From positions 28,952 to 92,951 of the forward strand of contig CAYYTU010000004.1 of the NCBI GenBank assembly GCA_964474655.1: 64,000 nucleotides of DNA, written 5' to 3'. Positions 9,869 through 18,468 of this stretch are shown piece after piece. How positions within the stretch are numbered: position 1 is the stretch's first letter; each line of letters starts with the position of its first letter. The notes below the pieces were generated by a model that had not been told where the DNA came from, searched no databases, and was given only the letters and a program-made list of their open reading frames with translations. A program made the position numbers and the translations under genes. The DNA is from CAYYTU01 sp964474655. Its GTDB lineage: Bacteria; Chloroflexota; Anaerolineae; B4-G1.

Positions 9869-10132
9869 ATGGATGAGCGGAAAGAGCTACGTTCGAGGCA
9901 AATCAAGCAAGTTGCCCGGCGGGCTGGCGTGGAAGCGAAGGTTGTGCGCTACTGCGTCGAGGTGGGGTTGGTGGAAGAGACGTTAAACGAGGATGATCTG
10001 TGCGAACTGCGTCGCATCCGCCGCCTGAAAACGCTAGGCGTCAATATGGCCGGGGCGGAGATCATCCTGCGGATGCGCCGCAAGATCGTAGCCCTGCAAA
10101 CCGAACTGGCGCGCTTGCGCGCTTCACGTTAG
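9869..10132 (+). CDS. CbpM/MerR-like chaperone modulator
   Basis: 87-aa basic protein with a MerR-like winged-helix signature: IKQVARRAGVEAKVVRYCVEVGLVEE, then DLCELRRIRRLKTLGVNMAGAEIILRM and a short C-terminal helix. Its position right after the J-protein favours a CbpM-like inhibitor/modulator or a small HspR-like repressor of this operon. The two roles cannot be separated by sequence alone. Confidence 0.7.
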   Translation: MDERKELRSRQIKQVARRAGVEAKVVRYCVEVGLVEETLNEDDLCELRRIRRLKTLGVNMAGAEIILRMRRKIVALQTELARLRASR

Positions 10133-10182
10133 CCGGCTGCACGCAGGATGAACAACGACGTCGGCTGAGACCAGGAGAGAAG

Positions 10183-11391
10183 ATGGATATGAGGCGAGAA
10201 GAAGACAGATCGAGCAGAAGACGATTGATCGGCGTGATCACGGCAGTCCTGGTGTTGGTGACGATGTTGAGCTGCCAGCTCTCGTCCGATCTGTTGCACG
10301 CCACACCGACGCCCTCTCCGCCGCCGACGCCGACGGCTGGCTCGCCTCGGACGGGCCCCACGCCAGTGCCGGCCGAGCCGGCCAATGTCCTGGAGGCCCA
10401 GGTCGAGGCCGTCTACGATGAGGTCAGTTCAGCCGTGGTCAACATTACCAGCGTCACATATGCCTACGACTTTTTCTTCAACCCGGTGCCGCAGGAGGGA
10501 GCTGGCTCCGGCTTCGTCTACGACCAGGACGGTCACATCATCACCAACTATCACGTGGTGGAAGACGCCGAAGAATTGTCGGTTACGCTGGCCGACGGCG
10601 AAAGTTACCCGGCCGAAATCGTCGGCCAGGACCCGGCCAATGACCTGGCGGTCATCAAGATTGATGCCGAGACGATACCCCCGCCGATCCCGGTGGGCGA
10701 TTCGGACGGCTTGCGCGTGGGGCAGTTCGTGGTCGCCATCGGCAACCCCTTTGGGCTGGAACGGACTCTGACGGTTGGCGTGGTCAGCTCGCTGGGACGG
10801 GTGATCGAAGGGCCTGATGGGCGATTCATCGGCGAGGTGATCCAGACCGATGCGGCTATCAACCCCGGCAACTCCGGCGGGCCCCTGCTGGATCTATCGG
10901 GGAACGTCATCGGGGTTAACTCCAAGATCGTCAGCCCCAGCCAAGCCAACGCGGGCATTGGCTTCGCAGTGCCGTCTAACACCATACGGCGCGTGGTGCC
11001 CCAGCTGATTGAGCAGGGGTATTATCCTCATCCCTGGCTTGGTATCCAGTCTCTCTCATTATCGGCTGAGCGAGTGGAGGCATTCCGGGAGGCCGGGATG
11101 GAGGTGCCGGTGGAGCGCGGCGTGCTGGTCGTAGAAGTGATGAGTGAAGGCCCTGCCGCCGAGGCCGGATTGCGGGGCGGCGATAAAATAGTACGGTTTG
11201 GCAACTATCGCGTCCCTGTGGGGGGCGATATCATCACCGCCCTCGACGGCGAACCGGTGGCGGATTTTCAAGACCTCACCGTCTACCTGGAGACCCAGAA
11301 GCGCGTGGGGGATACCATTGAGGTGACCATCATCCGGGACGGTGAGGAGCAGGTGGTGACGGCGACGCTGGAGGAGCGCCCGGAAAGGTGA
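10183..11391 (+). CDS. HtrA/DegP-type serine protease lipoprotein with PDZ domain
   Basis: 402-aa surface protease. The signal sequence ends in a lipobox (TMLSC), followed by a Pro/Thr/Ser linker. The trypsin-like domain has the His of TNYHVV, the Asp of NDLAVIKI and the Ser of GNSGGPLL. One C-terminal PDZ domain (GVLVVEVMSEGPAAEAGLRGGD) follows. The ATG at 10183 is 6 bases after AGGAG. It degrades or refolds misfolded extracytoplasmic proteins, which fits its place as last gene of the dnaK operon, although its distance (50 bases) allows a separate promoter. Confidence 0.93.
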   Translation: MDMRREEDRSSRRRLIGVITAVLVLVTMLSCQLSSDLLHATPTPSPPPTPTAGSPRTGPTPVPAEPANVLEAQVEAVYDEVSSAVVNITSVTYAYDFFFNPVPQEGAGSGFVYDQDGHIITNYHVVEDAEELSVTLADGESYPAEIVGQDPANDLAVIKIDAETIPPPIPVGDSDGLRVGQFVVAIGNPFGLERTLTVGVVSSLGRVIEGPDGRFIGEVIQTDAAINPGNSGGPLLDLSGNVIGVNSKIVSPSQANAGIGFAVPSNTIRRVVPQLIEQGYYPHPWLGIQSLSLSAERVEAFREAGMEVPVERGVLVVEVMSEGPAAEAGLRGGDKIVRFGNYRVPVGGDIITALDGEPVADFQDLTVYLETQKRVGDTIEVTIIRDGEEQVVTATLEERPER

Positions 11392-11473
11392 CCGTCGCAC
11401 GTCTTGGCGGGGGGAGGGCAAAGTGCATCCGACGTCTGAAGACCGGTCGGTAGAAGTCTGGCTGGCTTTTTTC

Positions 11474-11501
11474 TTGACGTCGCCATCCCTTTCGCTATAA
11501 T
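11474..11501 (+). promoter_or_regulatory. prfA promoter
   Basis: TTGACG (11474-11479), 16-bp spacer, TATAAT (11496-11501); predicted start near 11508. Confidence 0.75.
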
Positions 11502-11517
11502 ATCCTCCGGTATGCAA

Positions 11518-11545
11518 GCGGCCCCATAGGGGGCCGCCTTTGTTT
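11518..11545 (+). promoter_or_regulatory. Hairpin with T-rich tail in the prfA leader
   Basis: GCGGCCCC (11518-11525) pairs with GGGGCCGC (11530-11537), followed by CTTTGTTT. It overlaps a five-codon reading frame ATG-CAA-GCG-GCC-CCA-TAG (11512-11529). A terminator-like hairpin this close to the promoter suggests attenuation of prfA, perhaps coupled to translation of the mini-frame. Confidence 0.45.
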
Positions 11546-11557
11546 AGGATAGGAGCT

Positions 11558-12634
11558 ATGCTGGAAAAGCTAGAACAAGTCGAAGAGCGATACGAAGAGC
11601 TGACCCGTCTGATGGCCGATCCTGAGATCGCGCAGGACTATGAGCGCGTGGCAGAGTATGCCAAAGAACGATCTGACCTGGAGGATATCGTCTCAACGTA
11701 CCGGACATATAAGGACGTATCCCAGGAGTTAGAAGACACGGAAGCGCTACTCAATGAGGACGTCGAGCCTGATTTCCGCGAGCTGGTCGAAATGGAGGTC
11801 GTCCAGCTGGAAGAGCAGCAAGAGAGCCTGGAGGAGAAACTGAAGCACCTGTTGTTGCCGAAGGACCCCCGCGATTCCAAGGACGTGATTATTGAGATCC
11901 GAGCTGGGGCCGGCGGCGACGAGGCGGGGCTCTTTGCGGCCGATCTCTACCGTATGTACACGCACTATGCGGAGGAGCAGGGCTGGAAGACGGAGCTGCT
12001 GAGCGAGCATCCCACGGGCATCGGGGGCTACAAGGAGGTAATCTTCGGCGTGAAAGGACGCGGAGCCTTCTCTCATCTTAAGTTCGAAAGTGGCGTTCAT
12101 CGCGTCCAGCGCGTGCCGGTGACCGAATCGTCTGGACGTATCCATACCTCCACCGCGACTGTGGCTGTTCTCCCAGAGATGGACGCGGTAGAAGTAGATA
12201 TCAACCCCAGCGATCTGGAATTCGAGGCCTACGGGGCCTCCGGGCCCGGCGGTCAGCACATGCAGAAGAACGCCACTGCCATTCGCCTCACCCACCACCC
12301 CACGGGCATCGTCGTGGCGTGCGAATCGGAGCGCTCGCAATCCCAGAACAAGGAACGGGCCCTCTCCATCCTCCGGGCGCGACTGTATGAACAGGAACGT
12401 AGGAAACGGGAGCGAGAGCGAGCTGAAGCCCGTAGATCTCAGGTCGGCAGCGGCGACCGCAGTGAGAAGATTCGCACCTATAACTTCCCTCAGAATCGAG
12501 TGACCGACCACCGCACCGGCACCAGCGTCCACCAGCTGTCAGAAGTCCTGGACGGCGACCTGGAAGAATTTATTGAGGACTTGCAAGCACAAGAACAAGC
12601 AGAGCAGCTGGAGGCCCTGAGTGAAGCCGACTGA
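11558..12634 (+). CDS. prfA: Peptide chain release factor 1
   Basis: 358-aa class I release factor that terminates at UAA/UAG. The peptidyl-transferase motif is GASGPGGQHMQKN (GGQ). The N-terminal helical domain and the C-terminal GDRSEKIRTYNFPQNRVTDHRTG are typical. The ATG at 11558 follows AGGAG with a short gap. The gene is followed by prmC, which methylates the GGQ glutamine, and the two form a classic pair. Confidence 0.96.
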   Translation: MLEKLEQVEERYEELTRLMADPEIAQDYERVAEYAKERSDLEDIVSTYRTYKDVSQELEDTEALLNEDVEPDFRELVEMEVVQLEEQQESLEEKLKHLLLPKDPRDSKDVIIEIRAGAGGDEAGLFAADLYRMYTHYAEEQGWKTELLSEHPTGIGGYKEVIFGVKGRGAFSHLKFESGVHRVQRVPVTESSGRIHTSTATVAVLPEMDAVEVDINPSDLEFEAYGASGPGGQHMQKNATAIRLTHHPTGIVVACESERSQSQNKERALSILRARLYEQERRKRERERAEARRSQVGSGDRSEKIRTYNFPQNRVTDHRTGTSVHQLSEVLDGDLEEFIEDLQAQEQAEQLEALSEAD

Positions 12635-12660
12635 TACCCGCGCTATCTCCAACTGGCCCA

Positions 12661-13593
12661 ATGATTTGGTCTGAACATTCCCAAGAACGAACGACGTTGC
12701 TCAAAGTGGATAACGACGAGGATCGCCCTCCACAAACCTCAGTGCTTGATCACAGGCCGACCAAAAGCACGGTCAGGCAGGCTTTGCGGCCGGCCGCTGC
12801 GCGTCTCCGTCCCATCACGAAAACACCTCGCCTTGAGGCCGAAGTGCTTCTGACACACGTTCTAGACACGGCCCGATCCACGCTTTTGGCCCACCCCGAA
12901 CGGGATCTTTATCCCGATCAGGTGGCACAGTATCGCGATCTCGTGGCCCGTCGAGCCTCAAACTACCCTTTGCCTTATCTGACCGGGACATGTGAATTCT
13001 ACGGTATGGACTTCGAGGTCACGCCGGAGGTGATGATCCCGCGTCCGGAGACGGAGACGTTGGTAGAGATGGCCCTGGAGCGCGAACCGGCATCCATCAT
13101 CGACGTGGGCACTGGCTCTGGTTGCATCGCCATCGCTCTGGCAGCCAATCTGCCCACTGCCAGCATCTACGCCATCGATATTTCCTCCGCAGCGCTTGCC
13201 GTCGCGCGCCGCAACGCGGAGCAGTATGGAGTCGAGGATCGCGTGCGGCTGATCGTGGGCGATGTGCTCACGCCGCGCCCCAGCTCGGTCGATCTGATCG
13301 TCTCGAATCCCCCTTATGTCTCTGCCAACGAGTGGTCGACGCTGCCGGATTCGGTGCTCCATCACGAACCACGCCTGGCGCTCGACGGCGGCCCTGATGG
13401 ACTATCCATCATCCGGCAGCTGTTGCTGGAAGCGCAGGGAACGTTGAAGTCCAACGGCAGCTTGTTGATCGAGATCGGCGCCCAGCAGGGTCAAGCAGCG
13501 AGGCAACTGGCTCACACCTACTTCCCCCAGGCCGAGATAGACATCCATCCCGACTTAGCCGGCCGCGATCGAGTGCTGGAGGTGGAGACGTGA
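12661..13593 (+). CDS. prmC: Release factor glutamine methyltransferase PrmC
   Basis: 310-aa SAM-dependent methyltransferase that N5-methylates the glutamine of GGQ in release factors. It has an N-terminal helical domain with RLEAEVLLTHVL, the SAM motif DVGTGSGCIAIALA and the catalytic NPPY in IVSNPPYVSANEW. Length is somewhat above the family's usual 280-290; the N-terminal 25-30 residues lack similarity and no ribosome binding site is seen at 12661. A GTG at 12739 is an alternative start. Confidence 0.94.
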   Translation: MIWSEHSQERTTLLKVDNDEDRPPQTSVLDHRPTKSTVRQALRPAAARLRPITKTPRLEAEVLLTHVLDTARSTLLAHPERDLYPDQVAQYRDLVARRASNYPLPYLTGTCEFYGMDFEVTPEVMIPRPETETLVEMALEREPASIIDVGTGSGCIAIALAANLPTASIYAIDISSAALAVARRNAEQYGVEDRVRLIVGDVLTPRPSSVDLIVSNPPYVSANEWSTLPDSVLHHEPRLALDGGPDGLSIIRQLLLEAQGTLKSNGSLLIEIGAQQGQAARQLAHTYFPQAEIDIHPDLAGRDRVLEVET

Positions 13594-14390
13594 TCCAGCT
13601 GGTAGCGCTTGATCTGGACGGCACGCTGATCGGTGATCAATTCACGATCTCCGACAACGTGTGCCAGGCCGTCGCCGAGGCGCAAGCACACGGTGTCACT
13701 GTCACGCTGGCCACGGGCAGGATGTTCGAATCCACGGTCCCTTTCGCCCGCCGGTTGAACATCACCGCCCCGCTAATTTGTTATCAGGGTGGATTGATCC
13801 AGGCGCCGGCAGCCGAAGGACCGCTCTACCAGGCCACGATGGACCCCGCGCTGGTGCGAGAGGCGCTGGCCTGGCAGATGGAGCGGGGCTGGCACATCGT
13901 CATCTATGCCGATGATGCCCTCTTCGCCGCCGAACGCCGATATCCAGAGGACTTCTACCGCGAGCTGCTGGGGCAGAACTTCCACTGGGTCGACGACTGG
14001 GCCGATGTGTTGGAGCAACGCCAACCGGTCAAGTTCCTCTTCGTGGCCGAACCATCCGAGGCCGACGTTATTGAGGCTGCGATGCGAGAGCGGTTCGAGG
14101 GGCAGATGGAGATCGTGCGTTCCCACGCGATGTTCGTCGAGGGAAATCCGCTGGGCGTGTCCAAAGGCGAAGCGCTGCGACGGCTGGCCGATCACCTCGA
14201 TGTTCCTCAAAGCCAAGTGATGGCGGTCGGCGATCAGGGCAACGACGTGACGATGATCGAGTGGGCCGGCGTTGGCGTGGCGATGGAGAATGGGAGCGCG
14301 GCGGTCAAAGCGGTGGCCGATTGGGTCGCCCCGCCGCTGAAGGAAGATGGTGCGGCGACAGCTATTCGGCAGTTCGTGCTGGACAGCTGA
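13590..14390 (+). CDS. Cof-type HAD-IIB phosphatase
   Basis: 266-aa HAD hydrolase. The nucleophile motif is DLDGTL (residues 8-13), motif II is in LATGRM, and the C2B cap is followed by the SKGEALRRLADHL lysine motif and GDQGNDVTMIEWAG. It belongs to the Cof/YidA group, which dephosphorylates sugar phosphates or flavin/pyridoxal phosphates; the substrate is not predictable. The GTG start overlaps the prmC stop (GTGA), so it is translationally coupled as the third gene of the prfA operon. Confidence 0.9.
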   Translation: MIQLVALDLDGTLIGDQFTISDNVCQAVAEAQAHGVTVTLATGRMFESTVPFARRLNITAPLICYQGGLIQAPAAEGPLYQATMDPALVREALAWQMERGWHIVIYADDALFAAERRYPEDFYRELLGQNFHWVDDWADVLEQRQPVKFLFVAEPSEADVIEAAMRERFEGQMEIVRSHAMFVEGNPLGVSKGEALRRLADHLDVPQSQVMAVGDQGNDVTMIEWAGVGVAMENGSAAVKAVADWVAPPLKEDGAATAIRQFVLDS

Positions 14391-14444
14391 CATAGCCCCA
14401 GCCCGATATGCTGAGCAGGCTCATCGTTGTCCTCGGGTAACCCC

Positions 14445-15194
14445 TCAGGCTTTCTTTTCCACAATCAGAAGATGTGAGAGGCCAAAGAGACGTAACGGCG
14501 TGTGCTCCAGGCTATGGGTGATGGTGCGCAGCAGGCGGCCCAGAGCACCTGTACGGGCGATGATGTTATCGTATCCGGGGTAAACCTGGGTATGGTGGAG
14601 GACGTGGACAGCGAGGCCATCGAAGAGCTGCCGGAGGCCGCTCACTGTGTAGGCCCGTACGTGTGGCGCCAACCGGTTCCGCAGTTGCGCGGGGAGCCAG
14701 TTGACCAGCGGCGCGTTGCCAAAGTGGTACTCCCCTCGCCAGAATATGCCGTGCGTCTCGAAGGGATAGAGGCGATTGGGGACGAAGACCACAATCCGCC
14801 CGCCGAGGCGCGTCACCCGCACCATCTCCTCGACGCAGGCCCGGTCATCAGCGACATGCTCCAGCACCTCGTGGGAGAAGACGACATCGAAGGTTCTATT
14901 TGGGAAGGGGATCTGCTCTCCCAACGCCTCCACCACGCCAGCGGCGCGCCCCAACGCCTCTTGCGCCCGGTCGTGTTCAATCTCTACCCCGTAGACGTGA
15001 GGCGTCTCACGTTGAAAGGCATCGGTGTACATTCCGACGCCGCAACCCACGTCCAGCACGCGCCGGTCAATCAGCTTGACCCAGCGCCGCACCAGCTGGA
15101 AGCGCCGCTCTTGCCCCGCTCGCCAGACGTAGGAGGGGTGCCCACGCGTAGCGGCCTTATCGTTGACCGAATTTGTCTCTTCTCGGCCGCTCAT
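14445..15194 (-). CDS. Class I SAM-dependent methyltransferase
   Basis: 249-aa methyltransferase. Motif I is VLDVGCGVGMYTDAF, motif II follows in VYGVEIEHDRAQEAL, and FDVVFSHEVLEHV plus LGGRIVVFVPN are typical of methyltransferase domain 11. The substrate is unknown. The ATG at 15194 gives MSGREE; the frame is open further upstream (to 15296) inside ubiX, which is not favoured. It is the last gene of the minus-strand ubiE-ubiX unit, so a role in quinone or lipid modification is possible but only inferred. Confidence 0.8.
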   Translation of the reverse strand: MSGREETNSVNDKAATRGHPSYVWRAGQERRFQLVRRWVKLIDRRVLDVGCGVGMYTDAFQRETPHVYGVEIEHDRAQEALGRAAGVVEALGEQIPFPNRTFDVVFSHEVLEHVADDRACVEEMVRVTRLGGRIVVFVPNRLYPFETHGIFWRGEYHFGNAPLVNWLPAQLRNRLAPHVRAYTVSGLRQLFDGLAVHVLHHTQVYPGYDNIIARTGALGRLLRTITHSLEHTPLRLFGLSHLLIVEKKA

Positions 15195-15216
15195 ATCAGT
15201 TAGCGAGGCTATGCGC

Positions 15217-15828
15217 TTATGCGCTCTTGGGGGCCGACGAGGCCGCTGCGTCCACCGCCTCCGCTTCTCCCCAGCGTGTGTAAAGCTGGTTGTCAATCCC
15301 CAGACGCGCCAATACTCGCCCGACGGTGGCGTCGATCAGATCGGCGATGGACTGAGGCTGTCCGTAAAGGGCTGGAATCGGCGGGAAGATGACCGCGCCG
15401 ATCTCAGCAGCGCGCGCCATCAGACGCAGATGGCCCAGGTGGAGCGGGGTTTCACGCACGAGCAGCACCAGGGGACGGCCTTCCTTGAGCGTGACGTCGG
15501 CGGCGCGGCTGATCAAGTCGGCGGCGTAGGAATTCGCCACGGCTGAGAGCGTCTTGATCGAGCAGGGGGCAATGACCATACCGGCGGTAGCAAAGGAGCC
15601 ACTGGCGATGGCAGCGACCAGATCGTCGGGGGCGTGTGCGTGATCGGCCAAGGCCTCGACTTGTTCCGCTGCCCAGCTGGTCTCGTAGGCGATGGTGAGC
15701 CGGGCGGGCGCGCTGATGACGAGATGCGTCTCTACTTCCGGCCGCTCGGCCAGAAGCTCCACCATTCGCACGCCGTAGATGGCCCCGCTGGCCCCAGATA
15801 TACCGACCACCAATCGTCTGGATGGCAT
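15217..15828 (-). CDS. ubiX: Flavin prenyltransferase UbiX
   Basis: 203-aa flavoprotein that prenylates FMN to supply prenylated FMN for UbiD-type decarboxylases. The N-terminal GISGASGAIYGVR and the IAPCSIKTLSAVANSYAADL active-site region are characteristic, as is LVLLVRETPLHLGHL. It starts 3 bases after the ubiE stop. No UbiD decarboxylase is in the window. The Ala/Ser/Lys-rich tail is of no clear meaning. Confidence 0.93.
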   Translation of the reverse strand: MPSRRLVVGISGASGAIYGVRMVELLAERPEVETHLVISAPARLTIAYETSWAAEQVEALADHAHAPDDLVAAIASGSFATAGMVIAPCSIKTLSAVANSYAADLISRAADVTLKEGRPLVLLVRETPLHLGHLRLMARAAEIGAVIFPPIPALYGQPQSIADLIDATVGRVLARLGIDNQLYTRWGEAEAVDAAASSAPKSA

Positions 15829-15831
15829 ATC

Positions 15832-16542
15832 TCAGCGCTGACCGACGTGGAGCATAATGCTACCCAGGACCAACATCTGGTAGCGCACGTTTTGCCATCC
15901 GGCTTGTTCCATAGTCGCTTTCATCCCCTCTGGCGTCTGGAAGCTCTGTACAGAGCGAGGCAGGTAGCGATAGGCCGCCGGCTGCCCACTCAGCAGCCCC
16001 GTGATACGCGGCATAACGTCGGCGAAGTAGAAACGGAATAGCGTGCGGAAGACGGGGATGCGGGGCCAGGTCATCTCCAGGCAGACCACACGCCCTCCTC
16101 GACGGACTACGCGGTGCTGCTCGGTCAGGGAGGCTGGCACATCGGGCACGTTCCGCATCACGAAAGCGCTCACCGCCATGTCGAAGTATTCCTCGGGGAA
16201 TGGAAGACGAGTGCCGTCGCCTTGCATCCATCGAATCATCTCGCCGCCCGGTTTCTCCCGGCCCAGGCTCATCATCGCTGTCGTGGGGTCAAGCCCGACG
16301 ATGTTAGCATCGGGCCAGCGCTCTAACAGGGCTAGCGCCATATCGCCGGTGCCGACGCCCACATCGAGCACTCGCCCCTCCGGCGGCAACTGGGCCGCCT
16401 CGGCGGCGACCTGACGCCAACGCCGATCTTGCCCTAGCGACATCAATCGCCCCAGCGCATCATAATGATCAGCGATATGCCGAAACAGCCGCGGGGTATC
16501 GGAGGGATCGGTATATTCAACCCCTTGTGACCGGGAGCTCAC
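15832..16542 (-). CDS. Demethylmenaquinone methyltransferase (UbiE/MenG)
   Basis: 236-aa SAM methyltransferase of the UbiE/COQ5 family. Motif I is VLDVGVGTGDMALALL, and the family's YFDMAVSAFVMRNVPD and RFYFADVMPRITGLLSG segments, including the YRYLPRSVQSF signature, are present. It would catalyse the last C-methylation of menaquinone. It is the first gene of the ubiE-ubiX-methyltransferase unit. The aspartate usually seen in FDxVTxxFGLRN is present in altered form (FDMAVSAFVMRN). Confidence 0.88.
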   Translation of the reverse strand: MSSRSQGVEYTDPSDTPRLFRHIADHYDALGRLMSLGQDRRWRQVAAEAAQLPPEGRVLDVGVGTGDMALALLERWPDANIVGLDPTTAMMSLGREKPGGEMIRWMQGDGTRLPFPEEYFDMAVSAFVMRNVPDVPASLTEQHRVVRRGGRVVCLEMTWPRIPVFRTLFRFYFADVMPRITGLLSGQPAAYRYLPRSVQSFQTPEGMKATMEQAGWQNVRYQMLVLGSIMLHVGQR

Positions 16543-16588
16543 GCCCCACGCTTCCTTTCCGTCGGGGTATCAACACCAGTGGTCTGGA

Positions 16589-17014
16589 TCAGTGACAACT
16601 GCAATCGCAATCCTTTTCGTCGCCGTGACAATCGCAGGCCTCCACGATAGCCTCAATCTCGACCCGGCCTCCCAGCGGGAGCGCGGCGACCTCCACCGCC
16701 GACCGCGCTGGCGGGCGCTCTGAGAAGAACTCGGCATAAACGGCGTTCATACGGGGAAACTCGTCCATATCCTGCAAAAAGACGGTGACCTTGACCACGT
16801 GTTCCAGGCAAGATCCGCTGGCTTCGATCACGCCTTTCAGGTTTTCCAACGCCTGACGAGTCTGGCTCTCGATATCTGGCCCAGCGAAATCCTTTGTACC
16901 AGGGATTAGTCCCAACTGCCCGGCGCTGAAGACTAGGCTGCCCAGACGTACGCCTTGTGAATAGGGACCAACCGCAGCCGGGGCTTTATCGGTGGCGATG
17001 ATCTCTTTTTCCAT
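16589..17014 (-). CDS. RidA-family enamine/imine deaminase with Cys/His tail
   Basis: 141-aa RidA/YjgF protein that hydrolyses reactive 2-aminoacrylate-type enamines. GPYSQGV, VFSAGQLG, the helix QALENLKGVIEASG and the C-terminal catalytic-arginine strand (RPPARSAVEVAALPLGGRVEIEAIV) are intact. After the normal end the protein adds about 15 residues, ACDCHGDEKDCDCSCH, rich in Cys and His and likely to bind metal. The start at 17014 follows AGGAGG by 5 bases; the open frame upstream to 17182 is not coding-like. Confidence 0.92.
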   Translation of the reverse strand: MEKEIIATDKAPAAVGPYSQGVRLGSLVFSAGQLGLIPGTKDFAGPDIESQTRQALENLKGVIEASGSCLEHVVKVTVFLQDMDEFPRMNAVYAEFFSERPPARSAVEVAALPLGGRVEIEAIVEACDCHGDEKDCDCSCH

Positions 17015-17320
17015 CAATGCCTCCTGTTTGAGTCTCAAGTCTGCACCAAAGCGAAAACGTTTTGTGGAGCTGCGGGGATTATAGCCCGCTCGATTTACAG
17101 CGTCAACCGCAAACGGCTCGCTAATAATTTTGTACCAGACCTGCTCACGGCTGGACCTGCACCACCTTAAACCGTTGACCAAGTGAAGTGGAAGAAACGA
17201 GTTTTCGGACAGCCCCGTATTTGGTCAGCGTGTTAGGCATCGCCCCCCCCACAGCTGGAGGCGTGGACTGTCGTCCACGCCGAGCACCACACGAAGTCCC
17301 AAGCCATACTTACTTGGACT
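17015..17320. other. Intergenic stretch between ridA and rpmH
   Basis: Divergent intergenic region. No gene, DnaA-box cluster or recognised RNA was seen before the promoter-upstream element that begins at 17321. dnaA, often found beside rpmH, is not here. Confidence 0.5.
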
Positions 17321-17350
17321 TAGGGTGCCTGGGAACTGCTTCGTTTACCC
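17321..17350 (+). repeat. Promoter-upstream element, partial copy (right end only), before rpmH
   Basis: The sequence starts TAGGGTGCCTGGGAACTG and ends with the 13-base box GCTTCGTTTACCC (17338-17350). It matches the right end of the 155-bp element found at 28.2, 39.5, 50.5 and 51.4 kb. It ends 16 bp before the rpmH -35 box. Confidence 0.7.
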
Positions 17351-17366
17351 AGAAACGGGGCCTTAT

Positions 17367-17395
17367 TTGACCGCTTCTATCTCTTAAGGTATAAT
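17367..17395 (+). promoter_or_regulatory. rpmH promoter
   Basis: TTGACC (17367-17372), 17-bp spacer, TATAAT (17390-17395). Predicted start near 17402, leaving a leader of about 133 nt. Confidence 0.8.
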
Positions 17396-17446
17396 TTACA
17401 TTCCGACTGTTGAATTTATGCGAGCGTCTATCCGGGTGTGATCGGG

Positions 17447-17478
17447 CTCCCACGCCGTTCGAGTTATGGGCGTGGGAG
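17447..17478 (+). promoter_or_regulatory. Hairpin in the rpmH leader
   Basis: CTCCCACGCC (17447-17456) pairs perfectly with GGCGTGGGAG (17469-17478). It lies in the leader, 56 bases before the L34 start. It could serve autoregulation or stability; no family was recognised. Confidence 0.5.
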
Positions 17479-17534
17479 TACATCTGTTAGCTACCGGGTA
17501 GCCGTGAGCCTGTTGAGAGTATGGGGAGGAGAAA

Positions 17535-17711
17535 ATGCCTAAGCGAACATACCAACCCAAGAAACGGAAACGCAAACGAAAACACGGCTTTCGAGCACGT
17601 CAGTCGACCAAAAGCGGACGCAAAATCATCAAGCGTCGACGCAAAAAAGGGCGAAAGCGACTGGCTGTCGGTAAGCGCCAGGCGAAGAAGTGGAACTGGA
17701 AGGAGAAGTAA
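17535..17711 (+). CDS. rpmH: 50S ribosomal protein L34
   Basis: 58-aa, very basic protein beginning [19 protein letters not shown] and continuing [26 protein letters not shown], the L34 signature; the family is usually 44-47 aa, so there is an extra tail ([13 protein letters not shown]). GGGGAGGAG lies 5 bases before the ATG. It heads the rpmH-rnpA-yidD-yidC-jag block. Confidence 0.97.
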   Translation: MPKRTYQPKKRKRKRKHGFRARQSTKSGRKIIKRRRKKGRKRLAVGKRQAKKWNWKEK

Positions 17712-17807
17712 TCCCTTGCCGCTGCTTTATGCCGATAAAGGGGTAAAGCAGCGGTCAGCTCAGAGAGCGCCACTCGCGCTAAATCGGGTGCGGTACGTCC
17801 AGATTGA

Positions 17808-18146
17808 ATGGAGCGACGAATTCGGCTACGGCGGGCGGGCGATGTCCAGCAGGTGTACGAGGAGGGCCATTCTTGGGCTCACCCGTTGCTGGTGCTCATC
17901 GCTCGTCCCAGTGAACTCGAGTTCAGCCGCGTGGGCGTCACGGCCAGCCGAAAGGTAGGAAATGCTGTGGAACGTAATCGAGCTAAACGCCTTCTGCGTG
18001 AGGCAGCACGTCATCTTTATCCGCAGTTTGAAGCTGCTGGACAAGATATCGTGTTGATAGCGCGGCCTCAAATCGTGGGGGTAAAGGAACCAGCAGTTGA
18101 AGAAGCACTCTCCACCTTGCTGGATCGAGCTGGATTGTGCGCCTAG
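17808..18146 (+). CDS. rnpA: Ribonuclease P protein component
   Basis: 112-aa basic protein subunit of RNase P, which binds the 5' leader of pre-t[21 protein letters not shown] is the N-terminal strand, [28 protein letters not shown] carries the RNR motif, and DIVLIARPQ follows. It lies 96 bases after rpmH in the canonical order. Confidence 0.95.
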   Translation: MERRIRLRRAGDVQQVYEEGHSWAHPLLVLIARPSELEFSRVGVTASRKVGNAVERNRAKRLLREAARHLYPQFEAAGQDIVLIARPQIVGVKEPAVEEALSTLLDRAGLCA

Positions 18147-18147
18147 T

Positions 18148-18468
18148 ATGTTGAACTGGAAAAGATCAGGCGAAACGGGATTGAACCTCAACGGTAGCCT
18201 CCACGCAACTGACAAGGACCCCACACAAGATTATAGAGGGCCGAAAGCCATTCTGCTGGGGGTCATTCGTCTCTACCAGATAACCCTGTCGCGTCTGCTC
18301 CCTCCGGCGTGTCGCTTTACCCCTTCCTGTTCTCAATATAGTTACGAGGCCATCGCCCGCCACGGCGCTATACGTGGCATAGGGCTGGCCATCAAACGAA
18401 TTACTCGCTGCCATCCGTTTAACCCGGGTGGCTATGACCCTGTGCCTGACTTGGAGGAGGATACGTAA
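18148..18468 (+). CDS. yidD: Membrane protein insertion efficiency factor YidD
   Basis: 106-aa YidD. The core reads [20 protein letters not shown], then [15 protein letters not shown] and [19 protein letters not shown], with the family's three conserved cysteines. It assists YidC-dependent insertion. The ATG at 18148 is 1 base after the rnpA stop; the first 30 residues are not conserved and an internal start is possible. The frame is open back to 18097 inside rnpA. Confidence 0.92.
   Translation: MLNWKRSGETGLNLNGSLHATDKDPTQDYRGPKAILLGVIRLYQITLSRLLPPACRFTPSCSQYSYEAIARHGAIRGIGLAIKRITRCHPFNPGGYDPVPDLEEDT

Noticed and set aside
13711..13740. tRNA T-loop-like TTCGAATCC
   Set aside because: It lies in frame inside the HAD phosphatase gene and no acceptor or anticodon arms surround it.
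17015..17534. Possible replication origin beside rpmH
   Set aside because: No cluster of DnaA boxes (TTATCCACA type), no AT-rich unwinding region and no dnaA were seen.
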